Positions 60,001 through 64,000 of a stretch of 64,000 nucleotides of DNA are shown piece by piece. A program made the position numbers and the translations under genes. Position 1 is the stretch's first letter. Every line of letters begins with the position of its first letter. The stretch comes from Niabella pedocola (GTDB lineage: Bacteria; Bacteroidota; Bacteroidia; Chitinophagales; Chitinophagaceae). The notes beneath the pieces are model-generated. The model did not search any database. It saw only the letters and a program-made list of their open reading frames with translations, and was not told the DNA's origin. Location: contig NZ_JAJNEC010000008.1 in NCBI RefSeq assembly GCF_021044425.1, positions 272,861-336,860 on the forward strand, in the 5' to 3' direction.

Positions 60001-60070
60001 TCAGCTGATCCATGAAGGTATTGCCGCCAAACAGGGCGTTGTCAAACCTGCATCTTATTACCTTGCCCAT
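57014..60070 (-). CDS. Large protein of unknown fold in the VgrG operon (1018 aa)
   Basis: No signal peptide or membrane helix. The N-terminal ~110 residues (MGKVIRCRFDNALFGGNTFMDQLNKGY...KFYVDESCFDNAVVS) are followed by ~450 residues of beta-rich sequence with immunoglobulin-like turns (ENITYAYFDKNIRPFRFGDIVSLTICF and similar). The last ~270 residues alternate polar and hydrophobic strands with many Gly (VGVGVGIQTLSENGKVTYELDGHL, KYSGTVALQGVLEGAIVFSASLQYKLNY, KAMVAYTVGKEFGNGGNWDTDFYFSGFTLSIKIKAGGF), which might form a barrel or pore-like sheet. It starts 4 nt after the PAAR-like gene, a usual place for spike-borne cargo. The family is not recognised; a secreted effector is a reasonable guess. 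Confidence 0.6.
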   Translation of the reverse strand: MGKVIRCRFDNALFGGNTFMDQLNKGYISKGQTLSVKEGSRMKFYVDESCFDNAVVSKETKWAFIYEQYYNSGNAKTFNALWADIGGEGNTQHQAAADKAPDVGELMAKKDPNAPVAAMGIGTQYKTGTEFSISPAGANYYYGFKQRVVVFTDNPEQEFYFFIIPYTDANITYAYFDKNIRPFRFGDIVSLTICFHQYPDYVAGKDRYFANVYLLDKDDAAAFTTQKNASGALESQTSALTKADLFEGKHKKITLKASASSNNINTYSILNFPLSLEWRDRNPGKKQRYFVPVVEIFKVEEGVIFDSDTLVDYRNFAEVPTSGLLQYDQKLIGVEAVKTYQDQPNSEILVEYETTDEILTRVEREKGEMIQYIGDIQYTRKEYNPCAYSVIQVKEGTGAPVVIFDEFKLKAGVEDKTEQTAFYIVAGEKEKKTVTVTAKYKKSAGEPEQSIHIGGKYKCERILNDGREHSSSEEVFKMKWIVGQMKPSKKTGVYIENFLNYYRPNLLAPSNGSKASILNPVKPEKTYKDDQEAKGVPVSTAEQEKYQAVTVAGVQGLLDSDYSISGDSITLKLAYNFYKTYDNEVLDYLATQEYFEGGILSSNFKNIWIVRYLLKLIKKETLTQTYFVPVTTCRYPNQIALIKVYPSMKWVVNFNYGIKTPLFYAATTELTEHYSRFNEGKINTSNNNTRKDIADKLISNGLQRYVGRNTTFGLYVECEVGAGNVIKLGDEFGAKFRTMLAPLIWIADKLDGDMGISAARGEEVRLRATNRGLLARLNRLPMSFTLDLPKVGVGVGIQTLSENGKVTYELDGHLIADPIIEAKVKLDVLALGSKFKPWGAIIDALDLASWLANLFSGGSLEINYELYVSLTAKIRLVGSDSKDGATTEARVKYNFLSKKYSGTVALQGVLEGAIVFSASLQYKLNYEKGRQVSLMDDGEKKKKAFELGIEIEGKAMVAYTVGKEFGNGGNWDTDFYFSGFTLSIKIKAGGFNKEEKDLPLIPKLDKTINIFKNAAEYK

Positions 60071-60074
60071 GAGG

Positions 60075-60551
60075 TTACTTTATATTTAAAAATTCATACG
60101 GGTCCTTCCGGTCCATTTCCTTCATGTTAACCAACGGATTTACCTGCGCCTGCAACGCCTCATCTGCATTTTCCATGTTCTTCTTTGTTGGTTGCCCCGT
60201 TTGTCCGCTTTTGATCATTTCAATACAGGCCGTTCCGGCTACCGCACAGGTAGCTTTACAGTCTTCTGTGAGCACATAGCCTCCCGGAGGATCATATTTT
60301 TCTTTCTCATAATATCCCTCCCATTTGGTTATGGCCGGAACACAGGCATTATTGTTCATCTTTTTACAGGAGCCAAAGGTCTTGTTCTGAAAAGGAATGC
60401 CGATATCCTTATGGGTGGCCAGTAATTTTTCCTTTCCCGCGCTGTCATTGGCATACCATTTTTTATGGGTAAGCACCGCAAGTTTATCGGGTGTGGTACC
60501 AAACTGGCATTTACACAGTGCTCCGTGTACCACTTTTTCTTTTTGGGCCAT
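60075..60551 (-). CDS. PAAR-like protein (DUF4280)
   Basis: 158 aa. The start KVVHGALCKCQFGTTPDKLAVLTHKKWYANDSAGKEKLLATHKDIGIPFQNKTFGSCKKMNNNACVPAITKWEGYY matches DUF4280, a PAAR-like family, with its set of cysteines (CKC, SC, AC and later EDCKATCAVAGTAC) that may bind metal at the tip. PAAR proteins cap the VgrG trimer and carry effectors. The C-terminal ~40 residues are polar and may be a connector. It is in the same operon as VgrG and directly before the 1018-aa gene. Confidence 0.82.
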   Translation of the reverse strand: MAQKEKVVHGALCKCQFGTTPDKLAVLTHKKWYANDSAGKEKLLATHKDIGIPFQNKTFGSCKKMNNNACVPAITKWEGYYEKEKYDPPGGYVLTEDCKATCAVAGTACIEMIKSGQTGQPTKKNMENADEALQAQVNPLVNMKEMDRKDPYEFLNIK

Positions 60552-60590
60552 AATCGGTTTTTTTATTGTTTAGCATTGCACATACCGCTG

Positions 60591-61460
60591 TTAAAGCTGG
60601 TACATGGTAAATTCGATTTTCTGTAGCGGCACCGTTGTATATCGTCCTGCTTTTTCATAAATCTCCAGCAAGGCCCGGGTATGCATCGCAAAATGATGTT
60701 CCTTGTCCAGATCAAAATCGGCAGTCAACTGCATATAACAGGGCGTTTCCTTCTGATGCCCCGGAAGCAATTCCTGCGGGGCCTCCAACGCTTCCGAAAC
60801 AAATTGCACCATGATCGAACCATAATCGGTTATCTGTGGTATGATCTTTTGGGTTCCGGGAAACCGTACAGGGGCTTTGTAGGGAATTACGGATAAATAA
60901 AGAGCTACGGGCTGTATATACGTTTCCGTATAGGCCATGTACTTGGGATGAAAAAACAAATTCCAGAACAGGTCATAACTCATGGATCGTTGTATAACCG
61001 CACTGCTTTTTATTCTTTGGTCTACCACTGTTATAAAATCATCTGCAACCGGGCCACTGTATTTATCTAAAAGCTCCTGCCGGTTTTCATGCCATCGTTT
61101 GATGATCGCTTCATGGTTTACGATTCCCGTTACCTGAGTACCCCAGCCGTCGATCACGGTTTCTACCGGGTACAAGGACCGGGAAACAAGATCCGCGAAC
61201 CGCTCGCTGACCGTATCCGGTTCATGCCGGTTAAAGAACAGGTCTTTTTTTTCGAGGCGCATCAGCCAGCCCTGTTGATGTTCCGCCAGCCGTATGGTAG
61301 CTTCATAATCGATCCGCTTAAAGGGATCTGCAGCTGTACCCTTATAGTATTTTACCGAAACACCATAGCTGCGATCGCTTAAACCGGTAAGGTTTGAAAT
61401 AAATAACTTTCTCTTATAAACCGAATTCACTCCTGAAAAACTATTGATCTGTTTTATCAT
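60591..61460 (-). CDS. Unknown 289-aa protein in the VgrG operon
   Basis: No signal peptide. It reads as a soluble alpha/beta protein: a start with a beta hairpin (KLFISNLTGLSDRSYGVSVKYYKG), a long helical middle (NHEAIIKRWHENRQELLDKYSG...DDFITVVDQRIKS) and a beta-rich end (CYMQLTADFDLDKEHHFAMHTRALLEIYEKAGRYTTVPLQKIEFTMYQL). No catalytic motif is seen. The gene sits between a lipoprotein gene and the PAAR-like gene, a place often held by adaptor or chaperone genes that load cargo on spikes, but I do not recognise the family. Confidence 0.55.
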   Translation of the reverse strand: MIKQINSFSGVNSVYKRKLFISNLTGLSDRSYGVSVKYYKGTAADPFKRIDYEATIRLAEHQQGWLMRLEKKDLFFNRHEPDTVSERFADLVSRSLYPVETVIDGWGTQVTGIVNHEAIIKRWHENRQELLDKYSGPVADDFITVVDQRIKSSAVIQRSMSYDLFWNLFFHPKYMAYTETYIQPVALYLSVIPYKAPVRFPGTQKIIPQITDYGSIMVQFVSEALEAPQELLPGHQKETPCYMQLTADFDLDKEHHFAMHTRALLEIYEKAGRYTTVPLQKIEFTMYQL

Positions 61461-61475
61461 TTAAAAGAACGCGCG

Positions 61476-62162
61476 CTAAAGACGACGGGGTGGCCCTTCC
61501 TTCTTTTCGCTGAGCACTTTTCCCGTAGTACCGTCTAACACAAAAACCTGCTGATAGGGTGCTGCCCCCCGCTCATCTACTGCCCAGCGCAGCTCCCATA
61601 CATTTGTTTTATAAACCGGATCGTATCCTCTTTTGATACGTCCTGTTTTTGCAAAATCCACCCGGTGCTTTTTTCCAAATCCGATCACTTCCGGTAATCC
61701 AAAAGCGTATTCTTTGTCTTTATCTATTTCACTCACAACGGCTCCGGCATCATCAAATTGCTGCCAGGTACCGGTTTCAAGCGATGTGGAATAATAATAT
61801 GAAACAGCGGTCAGGTTGCCTTTATTATTAAACTGATAAGCCGCCTGGTACCCGTCCGGCTGTTTTTCAATCCGGGTGTACGCCAGTACCTTGCTCCTGT
61901 CGAATGCATCCAGGTCCGGCGCTTCGGGTGGCAGGCGGTAATATTCCGTAATCTCCGTTCCGTCGGGGGTCGTATATCCCTCGTACTCCGGGTTATCTTT
62001 TATTTTTTTCTCAAATTCATCGATATCAAATTTCTTCATAACAGTATTTTTTGACCTGCTTTTTGTGTGTTGTACCGGCGGTCTGCTTTCTCCCGATGGC
62101 TTTGCCTGGCCGTTACAACTTATACATAAGCCGCAGATCACTATAAAAAGAAATCGCTTCAC
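61476..62162 (-). CDS. Lipoprotein directly after the metzincin gene (candidate immunity protein)
   Basis: 228 aa with a GTG start at 62162, which gives a compact lipoprotein signal (KRFLFIVICGLCISC) and a 2-nt gap to the upstream stop; an ATG at 62201 would overlap the metzincin gene by 37 nt and add 13 polar residues. The mature part has a disordered Pro/Ser/Arg stretch, then a domain with DIDEFEKKIKDNPEYEGYTTPDGTEITEYYRLPPEAPD and beta-strands (YQAAYQFNNKGNLTAVSYYYS, NVWELRWAVDERGAAPYQQVFVLDGTTGKVLSEK). No recognised family. Its position next to a likely secreted protease, and its periplasmic location, fit an immunity role. Confidence 0.6.
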   Translation of the reverse strand: MKRFLFIVICGLCISCNGQAKPSGESRPPVQHTKSRSKNTVMKKFDIDEFEKKIKDNPEYEGYTTPDGTEITEYYRLPPEAPDLDAFDRSKVLAYTRIEKQPDGYQAAYQFNNKGNLTAVSYYYSTSLETGTWQQFDDAGAVVSEIDKDKEYAFGLPEVIGFGKKHRVDFAKTGRIKRGYDPVYKTNVWELRWAVDERGAAPYQQVFVLDGTTGKVLSEKKEGPPRRL

Positions 62163-62164
62163 TG

Positions 62165-63553
62165 TCAGGGTAAGCTTCTGTGTAGTTGATCCCATTGCCA
62201 TTTGTATAATTGTTTTGCAATTATTTTTGTCTTGGAAGAATAATAGTCCATTACATTATCGGTGGTGTATTCATCAAACGTATACTTGCTCTGGTTCAAA
62301 AAAGTATGCATAAATCCAATACAGTGCATTATTTCATGGGCCACCGTACTTTCATCCACTTTTGTTGACGATTTGGTTTCAGCGGCTGTTTTCTTTTTAT
62401 CAAATACCAGGATACTGAACCGGGATCCGCCTTTTTTCAATTTCTCATTCGGAATGTCTTCCGAATGTCCCAACACCCAGCCTTTACCGCCGCAGCTTTC
62501 AACCATACATGTATCCGGAAGAAAAAACACTTTAAAGAATGAATCAAACATATGGCCGAACGGTTTACCCGTTTTGCCTTTCTTTGCTCTCAGCAGCCTG
62601 TTCAGTTCGTGCATCAGGTCCTCCGACCCTCCTTTCCGGTAGTCGTTATACCATTCGCCGAAATTATAGTCAGCCGGCATATCCAGAACGGAATTTTGCA
62701 GGTTCACGTTTACGTATGCCTGCCGCATAAATTTCTTCAGCACTTCCGCTTCCCCGGCCGTTGATCCCTTTTTTGTAGGGCACTGTACCTTTACGAACAG
62801 AACACTAATATTTTTATGAAATTTCCGGTCATTCTTTTTTACAAGGATCCTGCCCGCCAGTTCTTTATAATCTTCCTTTACCGCGTACACATTGATCTTC
62901 TGATCGGTTTCAAAATATGCGTTACATTTTATTTCCATTGCGTCCGGGAGATCATGTTTCCCTTTCTGAACAGGCAACTCTTTGAGCAGTGAAACATCAA
63001 AATAGCTGCTTTCATATTCCAGCTCATATTTTTCAGGTTCCTCTTCCACTTCTACTTTCAGGTTCAGTTTTGCCGTATAGGTTGGCAACAGCGATAAAAA
63101 GGGGATGGTGTATATAAAGGGATATTTACCATTCTTTTTCCAGGGGACCGTAAACCGGTCAAATTCCATTACAAACCGGTCGTAGTCTTTTGTATTTTGT
63201 ACGAATTTGGCAGAGCAAAAATCCCAATACCCATCGGCATCCTTTTTATACGTCATTTCACCCAAAATATCGCGGTACCAGGTATCGCCCTTTGCACCGG
63301 TGTCGCCCAGCCGCACCCAGTCAAAACCAAATTCGCCGTCGTATTTATTGTGCGGACGAAATTGCACAATACATTTTGCTTTCAGTTCCTGTGCCGGCGG
63401 ATCTTCCGGATCCCCGTAGCTCACGCCCTCATCTTCTCCCTTTTCCTTAATCACGCTCCCCGCAAAGGAATTGATGTTTTCCCGGGAGTACATATTGTGA
63501 TTGCCATGCGTGATCTTGGTATAGACCCCTTTTATAATTCTGGTTCTGCTCAT
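62165..63553 (-). CDS. Metzincin-like zinc metalloprotease in the VgrG operon
   Basis: 462 aa from ATG 63553 (MSRTRIIKGVYTKITHGNHNMYS), 1 nt after the VgrG stop; the open frame upstream is inside VgrG. The first ~290 residues are beta-rich with two half-repeats about the word KCxxxF / KCNAYF (AKCIVQFRPHNKYDGEFGFDWVRLGD and AMEIKCNAYFETDQKINVYAVKED). The C-terminal ~100 residues hold the zinc site HEIMHCIGFMH and, 25 residues on, NVMDYYS, which fits a metzincin Met-turn. No signal peptide, consistent with delivery by a VgrG spike. Probably a toxin that cuts envelope proteins or peptidoglycan-linked proteins of rivals. Confidence 0.72.
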   Translation of the reverse strand: MSRTRIIKGVYTKITHGNHNMYSRENINSFAGSVIKEKGEDEGVSYGDPEDPPAQELKAKCIVQFRPHNKYDGEFGFDWVRLGDTGAKGDTWYRDILGEMTYKKDADGYWDFCSAKFVQNTKDYDRFVMEFDRFTVPWKKNGKYPFIYTIPFLSLLPTYTAKLNLKVEVEEEPEKYELEYESSYFDVSLLKELPVQKGKHDLPDAMEIKCNAYFETDQKINVYAVKEDYKELAGRILVKKNDRKFHKNISVLFVKVQCPTKKGSTAGEAEVLKKFMRQAYVNVNLQNSVLDMPADYNFGEWYNDYRKGGSEDLMHELNRLLRAKKGKTGKPFGHMFDSFFKVFFLPDTCMVESCGGKGWVLGHSEDIPNEKLKKGGSRFSILVFDKKKTAAETKSSTKVDESTVAHEIMHCIGFMHTFLNQSKYTFDEYTTDNVMDYYSSKTKIIAKQLYKWQWDQLHRSLP

Positions 63554-63554
63554 G

Positions 63555-64000
63555 CTAGTTGGCTTTTCCGTTTTCGCCGCTGTTGTTCTGCACCACTTTC
63601 TGCGCATGTTTGAGCAAACTTTGCTTTGAGCTGAGGTTAAAATCACCGTGGCTGGCTTCAACGCGTTCCTGTTTTGCTTCGGAGTGTACATCACCCTCGA
63701 TCATTTCCGTAAGCTTTCCGCTGATGTTTAATGTGCTGTCACCTCCCACGGATACGGCGTTCAACCGCCCGGTTGAATGGACGTGATCCTTACCTACAGA
63801 AACGGTTTGATTCGCCCCAACGTTCACCGATTTATCTTTGCCGATGGTGCTGGTCATATTCTCTCCCACATTAAAATGCATATTCTTTGCATTAAAGGTC
63901 ATGGTTTCCGGAGCGGTGATGGTGATGTTCTTGCCCGAAGTATCCAGGTAGATCTCATTGCCCCCGGGATCCCGGATGATGATATGTGTACCCGAGCCCG
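63555..64000 (-). CDS. vgrG: VgrG-like spike protein, C-terminal part (N-terminus outside window)
   Basis: The frame runs from the window end to the stop at 63555 (about 148 residues visible). The sequence GSGTHIIIRDPGGNEIYLDTSGKNITITAPE followed by short repeats (NMHFNVGENMTSTIGKDKSVNVGANQTVSVGKDHVHSTGRLNAVSVGGDSTLNIS) is the triple-stranded beta-helix of VgrG/gp5-like needle tips. A helical polar tail follows (EAKQERVEASHGDFNLSSKQSLLKHAQKVV). Thus a type VI (Bacteroidota T6SS iii) spike trimer. The start codon lies outside the window. It leads an operon of six further genes in this window. Confidence 0.85.
   Translation of the reverse strand, partial: GSGTHIIIRDPGGNEIYLDTSGKNITITAPETMTFNAKNMHFNVGENMTSTIGKDKSVNVGANQTVSVGKDHVHSTGRLNAVSVGGDSTLNISGKLTEMIEGDVHSEAKQERVEASHGDFNLSSKQSLLKHAQKVVQNNSGENGKAN

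Overview
The window reads as chromosome of a Bacteroidota bacterium, most likely Chitinophagaceae (a Niabella-like genus is a guess). The support is a SusC/SusD pair run by an ECF sigma/FecR module, an Oar-like TonB receptor, promoters of the phylum type (TAnnTTTG, sometimes with an upstream TTG), a type B succinate dehydrogenase (single cytochrome b), lineage families such as DUF4292, DUF4846, DUF983 and HU-CCDC81, and a short AMP nucleosidase. Base composition is near balanced, apart from an AT-rich patch at about 3.0-4.6 kb. I see no rRNA, tRNA, CRISPR array, transposase or complete prophage.

Layout. 0-5.3 kb: an HU-CCDC81-type membrane protein cut by the window edge, a small membrane protein, and four FKBP-like lipoproteins interrupted by an oppositely oriented, AT-rich HExxHxxGxxH metalloprotease lipoprotein. 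5.4-17.3 kb: mostly housekeeping (serine deaminase, RNase HI, ribBA, L,D-transpeptidase, TrpRS, deoxynucleoside kinase) with a beta-barrel protein and a large Oar-like TonB receptor. 17.4-25.1 kb: an ECF sigma/anti-sigma/SusC/SusD operon, with a secreted EEP-family phosphoesterase divergent from it. 25.2-26.8 kb: a LuxR-type regulator flanked on both sides by near-identical palindromes, then about 1 kb without genes that holds a promoter directly followed by a terminator. 26.8-33.7 kb: aminopeptidase P, then a tight three-gene operon of a Sel1-repeat protein, an atypical Hsp90 and an unknown helical protein. 33.8-38.1 kb: sdhC-sdhA-sdhB, with a four-helix-bundle (23S-IVP/S23-like) gene flanked by inverted repeats wedged between sdhA and sdhB. 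38.2-45 kb: UPF0126, DUF983, murF, ispF, dut, DUF4292, an EnvC-like protein and queA. 45.3-48.5 kb: a zinc-ribbon / SPFH-SHOCT / small membrane protein operon. 48.7-56 kb: a double-ATPase ABC protein, AMP nucleosidase, an HSDR_N nuclease-like protein, 3-hydroxybutyryl-CoA dehydrogenase, a barnase/barstar pair and Mrp. 56.1-64 kb: a seven-gene minus-strand operon that begins with VgrG (cut by the window end) and carries a metzincin-like protein, two lipoproteins, a DUF4280 PAAR-like protein, an unknown 289-aa protein and an unknown 1018-aa protein. This is most simply a type VI secretion (T6SS iii) spike and cargo module.

The best candidates for something not yet described are: (1) the inverted-repeat-bounded four-helix-bundle element inside the sdh operon, which looks like the mRNA counterpart of a 23S rRNA intervening sequence; (2) the VgrG cargo operon with a metzincin and a 1018-aa protein of unknown fold; (3) the Sel1/Hsp90/helical operon; (4) the LuxR gene bracketed by AATACCCC palindromes; (5) a promoter-terminator pair that should make an RNA of about 50 nt. 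Five genes also have their -7 box only 4-7 nt before the ATG, which implies leaderless mRNAs. No search or folding program was run; all calls come from reading the sequence.
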